A DNA stretch of 64,000 nt from an uncultured Opitutales bacterium (GTDB taxonomy: Bacteria > Verrucomicrobiota > Verrucomicrobiia > Opitutales > Intestinicryptomonadaceae). Made by a program: the position numbers and the translations under genes. Of the stretch, positions 1-7,967 are shown piece by piece (within the stretch, counting starts at the first letter, position 1; every line of letters starts with the position of its first letter). The notes beneath the pieces are model-generated. The model saw nothing but the letters and a program-made list of their open reading frames with translations. It was not told the DNA's origin and searched no databases. The DNA lies in assembly GCA_944389195.1 (NCBI GenBank), contig CALXLM010000053.1, positions 18,716-82,715 on the forward strand. Direction: 5' to 3'.

Positions 1-47
1 CGCAGAAGCGCGCGGCGAAGCGCTCCGCGCGGAACCCTCAAAAGAGG

Positions 48-1085
48 CTATCTTGCCATATTGTAAAGGAGCTCGCCTACGCCCTGTATTTCCGAACAAT
101 ACTTCAGCCCGTCGATATAGTTGCGCGGAATATGAGACAGCCCGCATTGCGCGCCCGCCAGCATTCCGATAAGCGCGCCTCGCCCGGTGGATTCTCCGCC
201 GATGTTTGCGTTTACAGTCACGGCGGTAATCACGTCGGTCCCGTACTTGAGGGCTATGTATATCGTCAGCGGAATGGCCTCCTCTATGGCAGCGTATTTT
301 CCCGTAGCGTTTACGGCGTCCTCGTCGCCCTTGTTTTTTATCCAGCGCCTATATGGAAAAGCAAGGCTTACATGCCGGTCGGGCGTCATGTTTTTATAGA
401 TGGCGTCCTCTATTGTCGACCCCCCAAGCACCTTTGCGAGAATCTCTGAAAGGAAAAACGCCCCGGACGACGCACCCTCGCCTATGGTGAACTTTTTCAG
501 CGCCTTCGATATGTCCATCTGGTTTCTGCCCGCATTTTTAAAAGTTAAAAAAAGCAGCGGGACAAATATTGCTATATCGCTCATGTGCGCGTCCGAGCAC
601 CCGTTAAGCTCGGGGTTTTTGCCCGCCGCAAGGTTTTCAAAATAGCGCCGGTGGATGGAGGGTATGAAAGTGTCCGAATGCGCGCCGGGAGTCGTCATTA
701 TTGCGGAGTACCGCTCCATCCACGCATTGACGTCGAAAGAGTTCGACGATGCCATCGACACTACGAGATGCAGCGCCAAAAACAGAGGCAGAGTATTTTC
801 CCCTGACGACATTCCGAAATGCGGATGCGTTCCGCGGCGCCGCCACAATTTCGCGCGCTCTTTGCCTATGTAGTCGAACTCCGCCGGAAGCTCCGGAATC
901 GGGAGCGTATGCAGCACGCTCTCGGGATGGACGTCGCGCGGCGCCATGTAGTCGGAAATATTTCCGTAGTCGGAAAAAATCATCTGCCTTGAAGAATACC
1001 CGTGCGTCGGCATCGACATCGCATCGCCTATAAAAGCGCCCCACCAAGCGCCGTAAAACCTGTCAAAAAACTCTCTGCTATTCAT
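48..1085 (-). CDS. ADP-ribosylglycohydrolase-family protein with altered metal motifs
   Basis: A 345-residue protein with the all-helical ADP-ribosylglycohydrolase fold signature GAFIGDAMSMP near residues 16-26 and a C-terminal IGGES-type motif followed by GALIGMLAGA at about 296-312. Family members remove ADP-ribose from proteins or act on related ribosides using two Mg ions held by Asp-rich motifs (usually DDT and GGDTDT). Here those motifs read SGENT (about 94-98) and GGEST, so the usual Asp residues are replaced; activity may be changed or lost. The start is the ATG at 1085, eight bases after AGGTGG; the upstream GTG lies inside that ribosome-binding site. It is divergent from wecE and may be a single-gene unit. 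Substrate unknown. Confidence 0.8.
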   Translation of the reverse strand: MNSREFFDRFYGAWWGAFIGDAMSMPTHGYSSRQMIFSDYGNISDYMAPRDVHPESVLHTLPIPELPAEFDYIGKERAKLWRRRGTHPHFGMSSGENTLPLFLALHLVVSMASSNSFDVNAWMERYSAIMTTPGAHSDTFIPSIHRRYFENLAAGKNPELNGCSDAHMSDIAIFVPLLFLTFKNAGRNQMDISKALKKFTIGEGASSGAFFLSEILAKVLGGSTIEDAIYKNMTPDRHVSLAFPYRRWIKNKGDEDAVNATGKYAAIEEAIPLTIYIALKYGTDVITAVTVNANIGGESTGRGALIGMLAGAQCGLSHIPRNYIDGLKYCSEIQGVGELLYNMAR

Positions 1086-1258
1086 ATTTAACGCCACCTT
1101 TCTGTTTTCGAATCCAGTTTATTTTTTTAATTTTGAGATGTCAAGAATATACGAAAAGTATTTCAACATGCGCTCAAGAAAACCCCGAAGCCCAAATAAT
1201 TTGCTTTAAAACCGCGGATAATGCGTTCAGTATCGGCGAAACATTTTTCCGTTTTCCT

Positions 1259-2398
1259 ATGAAAGTAAATTTTAATAAAATTCCCCTAAGCGGACGAGAA
1301 GTAGAATACATAAAGGACGCAATCGCCTCCGGACACCTCCAGGGAGACGGGCATTTTCTAAAAAAATGCGAAAAGTCCATGCGCGAAATAACTGGCGCAA
1401 AAGCCGCGCTCGCCACAACGTCCTGCACCTCGGCTCTCGACATGGCGGCGCTGCTGTGCGACATCAAGCCCGGCGACGAAGTGATAATCCCGACCTTTAC
1501 ATTTGTATCGAGCGTAAACTCTTTCGTTCTCCGCGGCGCAAAACCCGTATTTTGCGACATACGAAGCGACACTCTCAACATCGACGAAACAAAAATTCCG
1601 CGCCTGATAACCGAGAGGACAAAAGCCGTAGTTCCCGTCCACTACGCTGGTGTGGCGTGCGAAATGGACGAAATTTTAAAGCTTGCAAAAAAATCCGGGA
1701 TAAAAGTTGTCGAAGACGCCGCACAGGGATTTTGCGCATATTACCGCGGCAGGCATCTCGGGACCATCGGCGAAATGGGCGCTCTCAGTTTCCACGGGAC
1801 AAAGAACGTCATAGCCGGCGAATGCGGGGCCCTGCTGTGCAACGACGAATCGCTAACCGACAGGGCGAATTTCATACGGGAAAAAGGAACAAACCGCATA
1901 CATTTCGTGGAAGGCAAAATAGACAAATACACGTGGGTCGATTACGGGAGCAGCTACATTCCGTCGGAGCTTGTCACCGCCTTTCTCTGCGCGCAGCTCG
2001 AGATAGCCCACAAGCTGACCGCCGACAGAATCGCCGCATGGAACTACTATTTCGACAGGCTGAGACCCGCCGAACGCACCGGATGCTTAAGGCTCGCGTG
2101 CATACCTACGGAATGCAGGCACAATGCGCACATTTTTTTCATTTTGCCCGAAGACGAAAAGACAACAAAGTCGCTGTCTGATTTTTTGAAATCGAGAGAG
2201 ATATCGACAGCGCAGCACTACGCCCCGCTGCACTTGTGCCCGATGGCAAAAAAGCTCGGATGCAAAATTGAACCTTTGCCCGTAGCAGAAAAGGCCGCAA
2301 AGACAATGCTAAGGCTTCCGATATATTCGAGCATAACCCCCGACGAGCAAGATTGGGTCGTGGAATCCATAGGCAGCTTTTTCGGAATCGACCTTTAA
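1259..2398 (+). CDS. wecE: dTDP-4-amino-4,6-dideoxygalactose transaminase (WecE/RffA)
   Basis: A 379-residue PLP-dependent DegT/DnrJ/EryC1/StrS-type aminotransferase. It matches remembered E. coli WecE (376 residues) along its length: the start NKIPLSGREVEYI, then VHYAGVACEMD, VEDAAQ (about 151-156) and SFHGTKN with the PLP lysine at about residue 182. WecE makes dTDP-4-amino-4,6-dideoxy-D-galactose (dTDP-Fuc4N) from dTDP-4-keto-6-deoxyglucose for cell-surface glycans. The open frame extends upstream to 1133, but homology begins at the ATG at 1259; no strong Shine-Dalgarno is seen. No other nucleotide-sugar gene lies nearby, so it is an orphan copy here. A strong hairpin terminator follows about 270 bases downstream. 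Confidence 0.85.
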   Translation: MKVNFNKIPLSGREVEYIKDAIASGHLQGDGHFLKKCEKSMREITGAKAALATTSCTSALDMAALLCDIKPGDEVIIPTFTFVSSVNSFVLRGAKPVFCDIRSDTLNIDETKIPRLITERTKAVVPVHYAGVACEMDEILKLAKKSGIKVVEDAAQGFCAYYRGRHLGTIGEMGALSFHGTKNVIAGECGALLCNDESLTDRANFIREKGTNRIHFVEGKIDKYTWVDYGSSYIPSELVTAFLCAQLEIAHKLTADRIAAWNYYFDRLRPAERTGCLRLACIPTECRHNAHIFFILPEDEKTTKSLSDFLKSREISTAQHYAPLHLCPMAKKLGCKIEPLPVAEKAAKTMLRLPIYSSITPDEQDWVVESIGSFFGIDL

Positions 2399-2667
2399 CG
2401 TACCATCAAAAGTTCGCTTCCCGCGAAGATATTTTTATCGTCTTTATCGCAAGCGCCAGAGTCCTAACGTCGCCCCACCCAAATCGCCTCCCGACGCAAA
2501 GGCCGCATTATTGGCGCGCGCAACGTCCGGATGATATGGAGCGCAGCACATTTTCCGAGAAAGGCTTTTCCCGTTTTTTTGCAAAAGGCCGCAAAACCCG
2601 CGTAAAAATTTCATTTTAGCCGCGCCACATTTACATATCAGACGCGCGTTTATAAGCCCGCTGCGCC

Positions 2668-2701
2668 AAAAAAAACGCCGGCGCTTGCCGGCGTTTTTTT
2701 T
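2668..2701. terminator. Perfect bidirectional rho-independent terminator
   Basis: Eight A, a 7-bp GC stem (CGCCGGC / GCCGGCG), a GCTT loop, then eight T. It is symmetric, so it can end transcripts from wecE on the plus strand and from the small ORF at 2730-2861 on the minus strand. Confidence 0.85.
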
Positions 2702-2729
2702 GGGTCTCTTCCCCGCAGATAAATCCTTT

Positions 2730-2861
2730 TTAGGATTCAGTTCCACTTTTTTTGCGGATTTTTTTCCTTTTTGCTTCGTCACCGGAATATCCGGAATGCG
2801 AACCGCTGAAGGAGGCAAAAAACAGCAGAGTCGCAATTTTTAACTTCTCCATGATTGCCAT
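2730..2861 (-). CDS. Small secreted or membrane-anchored peptide (43 aa), hypothetical
   Basis: ORF of 43 residues starting MAIMEKLKIATLLFFASF: a short basic N-terminus and a hydrophobic stretch like a Sec signal, then a Gly/Ser section and a lysine/arginine-rich tail (KRKKIRKKSG). Its stop lies about 29 bases before the symmetric terminator at 2668-2701, so that terminator sits exactly where this ORF's transcript would end. No ribosome-binding site is obvious and no family is recognised. An internal ATG at 2852 (MEKLKI) is an equally good start. The case rests on composition and terminator position only. Confidence 0.3.
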   Translation of the reverse strand: MAIMEKLKIATLLFFASFSGSHSGYSGDEAKRKKIRKKSGTES

Positions 2862-3121
2862 TCAGAATATATAATATTTTTTGTAAAGCATTTTTTCATT
2901 TATTTTTTTTAGTATTTTTTTCGATTTCTTTTACGCTTGCAACGGTGCCCGCCCCTAATGGCCGCGCCGCATGCAAACGCCAAGGAAAACGCCCCAAAAA
3001 ACAAACAAGAGCGCTTTCCCTCAAATTTTTCGAAAGCGCCGCCTCAGGCTGCGAAGGTGCCAGCCGGGTCAAAAAAAATGCGCCATCCCTCCAATGCGGC
3101 TCTATCGCGCCGCGCGCATCC

Positions 3122-3155
3122 AAAAAGCGCCTTTTCCAAAGCTCGGCCAAAGGCG
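3122..3155 (-). terminator. Terminator of the microcompartment operon
   Basis: Read on the minus strand: stem CGCCTTT / AAAGGCG with a 14-base loop, then C and five T. It lies 50-80 bases past the stop of the last operon gene (3205). A second hairpin (AATGCCGA / TCGGCATT, 3167-3190) lies between and has no T run. Confidence 0.6.
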
Positions 3156-3204
3156 ACATAATTTGCAATGCCGACAGAACGCTCGGCATTCGAGAAGCGC
3201 CCAC

Positions 3205-4125
3205 CTAAAGCTTGGCCAAAGTCTGCCTAAGGGAATTTGCCGAATTGGAAAGCGCCTGCGCTTCCCTCGGCCAAAGCTCCAGCTCCACATGCTTTAAAAC
3301 GCCGCCCGAACCGAGCATCGTCGGAACGCTCAATGCGACGTCGCGCAAACCGTACGCCCCGGTCTGCACCGTCGATACGGGAAGAACCTCGCGCGTATCC
3401 AAAAGTATGGCGCGGACGGTTTGGGCTATCGTGGCCCCGACCGCGTATCCCGCGCCGCCCTTGCGCTTTATCACCTCCGCGCCGCTTTGCTTTGTGCGCT
3501 CAAAAATCCTGTTCTGAAAACCGACGTCGAACCCCTCAAAGCCCTTTATAGGCATGCCGTTTATCGAAACGGAACTCCACACAGGGAACATGCTGTCACC
3601 GTGTTCGCCCAAAATTGCGGCGTTTACCTGCGAAGCGGGAACCTTGAGCTCTTTGGCGATAAGCGCGCGAAATCTTGAAGTGTCGAGCATTGTGCCCAAA
3701 CCGATAATGCGCTCCGCTGGTATGCCGAGCTCGCGTGAAGCTATATAAGTAAGAATATCCACCGGATTGGAAACCACAAACACGAAGGCGTCGCGCTTAA
3801 AGCCTGCCTCCCTTATCGACGCCAATATCTGGCGGAAAAGTGACACATTTCTGTTTACCAGATCCAAGCGGCTCTCGTCGGGTTTGCGGCGGAGGCCGGC
3901 CGTGATTATATACATGTCGCTGTCGGCGGCGCGCTTGTAGCAACCAGCATATATGCGCTGCCCACCGAGAACGCTCGAGCCGTGAAGCAGGTCGAGCGCC
4001 TCTCCCTCGGCGGCCTCGACGTTGGCGTCCATTATCTGAATTTCGGAAACCAAGCCCATGCATTCGAGAGCGAAAGCCGCGCACGACCCCACTCTGCCTC
4101 CGCCGCCTATAATGGACACTTTCAT
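3205..4125 (-). CDS. L-lactate/malate dehydrogenase family protein of the microcompartment operon
   Basis: A 306-residue NAD-dependent 2-hydroxyacid dehydrogenase. Visible are the N-terminal Rossmann glycines (IIGGGGRVG, 5-13), the catalytic His at about 175 in GEHGDS and the substrate-loop Arg at about 86. Six residues before that Arg, the position that sets specificity, is Arg80 (AGLRRKP). Lactate dehydrogenases carry Gln there and malate dehydrogenases carry Arg, so a dicarboxylate substrate is suggested despite the lactate context. In PVM operons this gene is thought to help balance NAD/NADH around the aldehyde dehydrogenase. Its start overlaps the aldolase stop (ATGA), indicating translational coupling. 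It is the last gene of the operon. Confidence 0.85.
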   Translation of the reverse strand: MKVSIIGGGGRVGSCAAFALECMGLVSEIQIMDANVEAAEGEALDLLHGSSVLGGQRIYAGCYKRAADSDMYIITAGLRRKPDESRLDLVNRNVSLFRQILASIREAGFKRDAFVFVVSNPVDILTYIASRELGIPAERIIGLGTMLDTSRFRALIAKELKVPASQVNAAILGEHGDSMFPVWSSVSINGMPIKGFEGFDVGFQNRIFERTKQSGAEVIKRKGGAGYAVGATIAQTVRAILLDTREVLPVSTVQTGAYGLRDVALSVPTMLGSGGVLKHVELELWPREAQALSNSANSLRQTLAKL

Positions 4126-5171
4126 TGTTTGTTTATCTCCGAGATTATGGTTTGTGTTATTTTAGCCACAAGCTTTTCTGCGTCGCAGTCGAACCCTGCC
4201 TCCTTCGGCTGTTTCGGAGACTTTGCGTCGCACACGACCCCCCTGAATTCGTCCTTAGAATCGCAAAGGCTGCATTCCGTAAGCCCCTGCTGATCGACCA
4301 TGCCCATGGATTTGCGGATTTTTACGAGTTCCGCCGCGTCCGTATCCGAAAATTTTCTCGGGCCTCCTATTTGGAAAGCAAGCATCGACGTATAGCAGTG
4401 CGCCTCCACGTTTTCCATTTTCCAAAAAGCGGTTTCGACGTCGTTGGCCCAAGTCATTACCCCGTGGTTGACCATAAAGACACAATCGTGGTCAACTCCC
4501 ACTTCGCCTACGGCGTTCGCCATATGAAGAGTTCCGGGCGTGCCGTAGCTTGCAAGGCCCACTTGGCCTATGAAAATCTCGGTTTCCGGATTTACGCATC
4601 TCGGAGGCGTTTTCCCTGCGAGGGCGAAAGCCGTAGCATGCGGAGGATGGGCGTGGCAGCAGGCTTTCGCCATCGGCTGGCGCTTCATAATGGCAAGATG
4701 CGCCAAAATCTCGCTCGTGCGCTTGCGCCTGCCCGCAAGCTGGTTTCCGTCCATATCGACAAAACACATGTCATCGACCGACATCGAACCCTTTGAAATC
4801 ATGGTTGGCGTGCACAAAACGATATTGTCGCCCACCCTCACGCTAAAATTCCCGCCGTTGCCGTCGTTGTAATTTTTACCGTACGAACGCCTGCCGAGAT
4901 CCACAATGAGCTTTTTTAATTTCTCAATTTCCGGAGAGTGGAAAAATTTTTCTATTTCCGCCGGAGTCTTGGGGTCGTTTCCGGGAACCCACTTGTATTC
5001 CTTTTCGGGAACCTTGTACTCCTTTTTGGCCGGCGTTTCCGCCGCGCGCGGGCTGAACGCGCCGCCGCCAAGCATCTCCTTAGCCTGCGGGGTGAGAATG
5101 GCGTCCTGCGGCACCGAGCCGCCGTTGCGCTTTATTTCCTCTATATCCTTTGCAGTATATACTCTTTTCAT
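4122..5171 (-). CDS. Class II (fuculose/rhamnulose-phosphate type) aldolase of PVM microcompartment
   Basis: A 349-residue class II aldolase/adducin-family enzyme. The fold spans about residues 80-300, with zinc ligands H173 and H175 (HAHPPHA) and H236 (NHGVM) and the acid/base glutamate in TSEILAH (about 154). Such enzymes split L-fuculose-1-P or L-rhamnulose-1-P into lactaldehyde and dihydroxyacetone phosphate. Single-domain FucA is about 215 residues; this protein has an extra 75-residue N-terminus (YTAKDIEEIKRNGG, DAILTPQAKEML) and a C-terminal amphipathic helix, features of the microcompartment-associated subtype and plausible encapsulation signals. It overlaps the downstream dehydrogenase gene by four bases. 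Confidence 0.88.
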   Translation of the reverse strand: MKRVYTAKDIEEIKRNGGSVPQDAILTPQAKEMLGGGAFSPRAAETPAKKEYKVPEKEYKWVPGNDPKTPAEIEKFFHSPEIEKLKKLIVDLGRRSYGKNYNDGNGGNFSVRVGDNIVLCTPTMISKGSMSVDDMCFVDMDGNQLAGRRKRTSEILAHLAIMKRQPMAKACCHAHPPHATAFALAGKTPPRCVNPETEIFIGQVGLASYGTPGTLHMANAVGEVGVDHDCVFMVNHGVMTWANDVETAFWKMENVEAHCYTSMLAFQIGGPRKFSDTDAAELVKIRKSMGMVDQQGLTECSLCDSKDEFRGVVCDAKSPKQPKEAGFDCDAEKLVAKITQTIISEINKQ

Positions 5172-5179
5172 ACCTTTAT

Positions 5180-5485
5180 TTATAAATTCCTATTGTAATT
5201 GTAAAAGTCCACAATGCCTACATTGTATGCGTCCACCGCCGCGGGAGAATCGAACGGAGCGGTCGCCTCGGCGCCCTCCACATACGATATCAAATCGCCC
5301 TGCCGCGCTCCCAGCGCGTCGAACACCACCAAATTCGGCTGTTCGGACGATACCCCCGAGCCGGCGCATTTTCCGGAAACTATTTCCGACCGGCACAGCG
5401 GAGAGGCAATCAATAAAAATCCGTCGGGAAGATTCCCGTCTTTCTTTGAAAGCACCACCCTGCCTATGACGCGCGCTATTTTCAT
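5180..5485 (-). CDS. BMC-P shell vertex protein (EutN/CcmL family)
   Basis: A 101-residue EutN/CcmL protein. The start MKIARVIGRVV matches the family's first strand, followed by KKDGNLPDG, LVVFDALGARQGDLISYVEG and the final strand AYNVGIVDFY. Family members form pentamers that cap the vertices of the icosahedral shell. This is one of three BMC-P genes in the operon (with 5492-5749 and 7307-7618); a triplet is the hallmark of PVM loci. It lies 8 bases before the aldolase gene. The three paralogues differ clearly from each other, so they are probably not interchangeable. Confidence 0.9.
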   Translation of the reverse strand: MKIARVIGRVVLSKKDGNLPDGFLLIASPLCRSEIVSGKCAGSGVSSEQPNLVVFDALGARQGDLISYVEGAEATAPFDSPAAVDAYNVGIVDFYNYNRNL

Positions 5486-5491
5486 AAAAAT

Positions 5492-5749
5492 TCAGTCGTC
5501 CAAAACGCATATTGCCGAGTTGCGAATGGGGCTGTGTTTGTCACCCACATATTCCCTCGCAGCGCTTCCGTCGGTTGATATGAGGACGCGCGACCCCACC
5601 CCGCCCCCGAAGGGGCTGATGGCCACGATTATCCCGCCGCACTCGGCGCCGTTTTCGTCTATCGGCTGGCACAGGAACAGCGCGTTGCCCGACACGCTCG
5701 AATGTGCGTGGGTCATAACCATGTTCCCGACTATTTTTGCAATTTGCAT
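5492..5749 (-). CDS. BMC-P shell vertex protein (EutN/CcmL family)
   Basis: EutN/CcmL pentamer protein of about 85 residues starting MQIAKIVGNMVMTHAHSS, with the glycine-rich PFGGGVGSRVLIS loop and terminal strand SAICVLDD. The open frame continues upstream to 5773 (MRKMLKQE), giving 93 residues; the inner ATG at 5749 is chosen because it lines up with the family's normal first residue, though AGGA lies unusually close to it, so the start is uncertain. It sits 6 bases from the next EutN gene and about 25-50 bases from the aldehyde dehydrogenase gene. Confidence 0.85.
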   Translation of the reverse strand: MQIAKIVGNMVMTHAHSSVSGNALFLCQPIDENGAECGGIIVAISPFGGGVGSRVLISTDGSAAREYVGDKHSPIRNSAICVLDD

Positions 5750-5797
5750 TTCCTGTTTAAGCATTTTCCGCACACTTTCCGAGCGCGGAAAAATCCT

Positions 5798-7249
5798 TTA
5801 AAATATGTTTAGGTTGTCCACCATTACGCACCTGCGGCGGCGCGTGAATGTCTTCGGGTTCGATATGCCTTCTCCGGTTGCCGTCGCAATCGAATACGAC
5901 AAATAGCCCTCTCCTCCGAGGCCGAGCCCGCATGTTGACGGGCCGTTCTTTACAAACAGCGTCGTGTTGAGGGCGCGCGCCATCTGAGTCATTCTGCTTA
6001 CGTCGAGCGAATGTATTATGGCGCTATGCTTGTAGTTGTGCTCGGCTTTCATCGCCGCGTCCACCGCTTCGTCGAAGTTTTTAACTGCGACAACCGGAAT
6101 CATCGGCATCATCTGCTCCTCGACGACAAAAGGATGGCCGGCGTCCGTGAGCGCGTAAAGCATCGGAGCGGAATCGGGAATTGAAACGCCCGCGGCCTGC
6201 GCCAAAACCCCCGGATCCTTGCCGACAAGGTCGCGCTTGAGAACGTAATGCCCGTCCTTTTTTGAAAAAACGGCGTCGGTAAGCCTGTCGAGAGCGCTGC
6301 CGCCTATTTTCACGGCCCCGTGGGAATCGAGCGCGCGCATAAAAGCGTCGGCCACGCTTTCAAGCACGAAAATCTCCTTTTCCCCGATGCAAAGCAGGTT
6401 GTTGTCGAAACACCCGCCCGCTATGATGTCGGCCGCAGCTTTTCCCAAATCGACCGTATCGTCCACAATTACCGGCGGATTTCCGGGACCCGCGCATATA
6501 GATTTTTTGCCCGACAACATCGCCGCGCGCACCACCGCGGGGCCTCCCGTAATGCACATGACCGACACCAAATCGCTCTTGCAAATTCCGTCGAAAGACT
6601 CGAGCGTGGGGTTTCCCATGCAGCATATCAGGTTGCGTATCCCCAAACGTTTTTCTATTTCGGCGTTGTACGCTGAAATTGCCATAACGGCGCTCTTTAC
6701 CCCGCCGGGATGGGGATTGAAAACAACCGCGTTGCCGGCCGCAACCATGTTTATTATGTTGCCGGCTATCGTGGGAATGGAATGGGTGACAGGTGTAATG
6801 GCGCCTATTACGCCGTACGGCGTGTATTCCTCAAGCATGATGCCGTGGTCTCCGCTGTACGCGTCGGGCTTTATCCATTCAACGCCTGGAACGAGCTTTA
6901 CAATCTCAAGCTTGCCTATTTTGTGTTCGAGCTTTCCTATTTTAGTTTCGTTGTATTCGAACGTTCCCCATTCGCGCGCGTTCGCGACCGTCATCGATTT
7001 GACGATGTCAACAACGGCCTTTCGCGCCTCGAAACCTCCCTTGCAAAGCTGTTTGTAGCCGTCGTAAGCCGCGGCAACTGCGGATTTTACGTCCGAAAAT
7101 ATGCCCTTTTCGGAAGTCGGGCGCGCCGTCGCGGGCGCCACGGCTGCCTTTTGCGGCGATGCCGCAGAAGACGGCGACGTGCCGTCCATCTGGCGTATCA
7201 CTCCGCGGACGATTTGCCTGAGCTTTTCCTCATCCAAACTAATGTTCAT
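5798..7249 (-). CDS. CoA-acylating aldehyde dehydrogenase (PduP-like), microcompartment cargo
   Basis: A 483-residue aldehyde dehydrogenase that converts an aldehyde, NAD and CoA to acyl-CoA. The active-site segment GGCFDNNLLCIGEKE holds the nucleophile Cys at about 287 and is nearly identical to the PduP/EutE motif. Residues 1-22 (LDEEKLRQIVRGVIRQMDG) form an amphipathic helix followed by a Pro/Ala/Ser linker to about 47, the standard encapsulation-peptide layout. In PVM loci the substrate is taken to be lactaldehyde, giving lactyl-CoA for PduL. It lies between EutN genes in the same transcript. Functional class is clear; substrate is inferred from context. Confidence 0.92.
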   Translation of the reverse strand: MNISLDEEKLRQIVRGVIRQMDGTSPSSAASPQKAAVAPATARPTSEKGIFSDVKSAVAAAYDGYKQLCKGGFEARKAVVDIVKSMTVANAREWGTFEYNETKIGKLEHKIGKLEIVKLVPGVEWIKPDAYSGDHGIMLEEYTPYGVIGAITPVTHSIPTIAGNIINMVAAGNAVVFNPHPGGVKSAVMAISAYNAEIEKRLGIRNLICCMGNPTLESFDGICKSDLVSVMCITGGPAVVRAAMLSGKKSICAGPGNPPVIVDDTVDLGKAAADIIAGGCFDNNLLCIGEKEIFVLESVADAFMRALDSHGAVKIGGSALDRLTDAVFSKKDGHYVLKRDLVGKDPGVLAQAAGVSIPDSAPMLYALTDAGHPFVVEEQMMPMIPVVAVKNFDEAVDAAMKAEHNYKHSAIIHSLDVSRMTQMARALNTTLFVKNGPSTCGLGLGGEGYLSYSIATATGEGISNPKTFTRRRRCVMVDNLNIF

Positions 7250-7306
7250 TGTCTCTTAACTTGAAATTTTATGGCGCCCCCGGCGACCCCCGCCGTTTTA
7301 GCGCCG

Positions 7307-7618
7307 TTATTTTCCGGCCTTGTAAAGCTCCTTGGAAAAGACCTCGACTTTGTCAACAAGGCCCACAACCGCCGCGTCTATCGGCAGCTCTTTCATGCCG
7401 CTTGTCTGGCGCGCGCTGGAGCCCTGGCAGAACAAAACGACCTGTCCCACGCCCGCCCCGCAGTTGTCAACGGCCACCACCGAGTTTTTGCCGTCCACGA
7501 GTGAGGCGGGGCTTCCGCCGTCAACCTGCAGGGGGCGCAATACAAGAAGCCTGCTTCCCTTTAGCTTGTCGTCCTTTTGCGTGGCGACAACCTGTCCGAT
7601 TACTTTTGCAAGAAACAT
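7307..7618 (-). CDS. BMC-P shell vertex protein (EutN/CcmL family)
   Basis: A 103-residue EutN/CcmL pentamer protein: MFLAKVIGQVVATQKDDKLKG at the start, LLVLRPLQ, SVVAVDNCGAGVGQVVLFCQGSSAR, and the closing strand AVVGLVDKVEVF. It is the most canonical of the three BMC-P proteins. A good ribosome-binding site (GGAGG, six bases before ATG) precedes it. It lies between a BMC-H gene and the aldehyde dehydrogenase gene. Confidence 0.93.
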   Translation of the reverse strand: MFLAKVIGQVVATQKDDKLKGSRLLVLRPLQVDGGSPASLVDGKNSVVAVDNCGAGVGQVVLFCQGSSARQTSGMKELPIDAAVVGLVDKVEVFSKELYKAGK

Positions 7619-7647
7619 GCCGAACCTCCGATGCGCCTAAAAACGCT

Positions 7648-7938
7648 TTATTTTTTCGAGGGAACCTTCGGCGCCAGAATGGCTTCGGTATTCTCGTGCG
7701 GGCGAGCTATGACGTGCACGCTGCAAACGGTGCCGACCTCGCCGGCCGCCGTAGCGCCCGCCTCCACAGCCGCCTTTACGGACGCCACGTCGCCGACGAC
7801 CGCCGCGCTCATATAGGCGCTGCCAACGTCCTTATACTGTCCGGCCAAGCTCACGCTCGCAGCCTTAAGCATGGCGTCCACGCCCTTGACGAGCGCAACC
7901 ATTCCCTTTGTTTCCAATACTCCTATTGCATTTGCCAT
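7648..7938 (-). CDS. BMC-H hexameric shell protein
   Basis: A 96-residue single-domain BMC protein of the PduA/CcmK type: IGVLETKGMVALVKGVDAML, then GDVASVKAAVEAGA and HVIARPHENTEAIL. These hexamers tile the shell facets; the central pore controls small-molecule passage. The pore loop here reads VGSAY, unlike GGGY and GTG in the two other BMC-H proteins, so pore chemistry probably differs. AAGGA precedes the ATG at normal spacing. It is separated from the other two BMC-H genes by ackA. Confidence 0.93.
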   Translation of the reverse strand: MANAIGVLETKGMVALVKGVDAMLKAASVSLAGQYKDVGSAYMSAAVVGDVASVKAAVEAGATAAGEVGTVCSVHVIARPHENTEAILAPKVPSKK

Positions 7939-7967
7939 AATTGTGTCCTTCCGTTTATATTTAAATG

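Noticed and set aside
2855..3208. 117-codon plus-strand open frame starting with a hydrophobic segment
   Set aside because: It runs through the operon terminator hairpins, has no ribosome-binding site and has composition typical of non-coding DNA.
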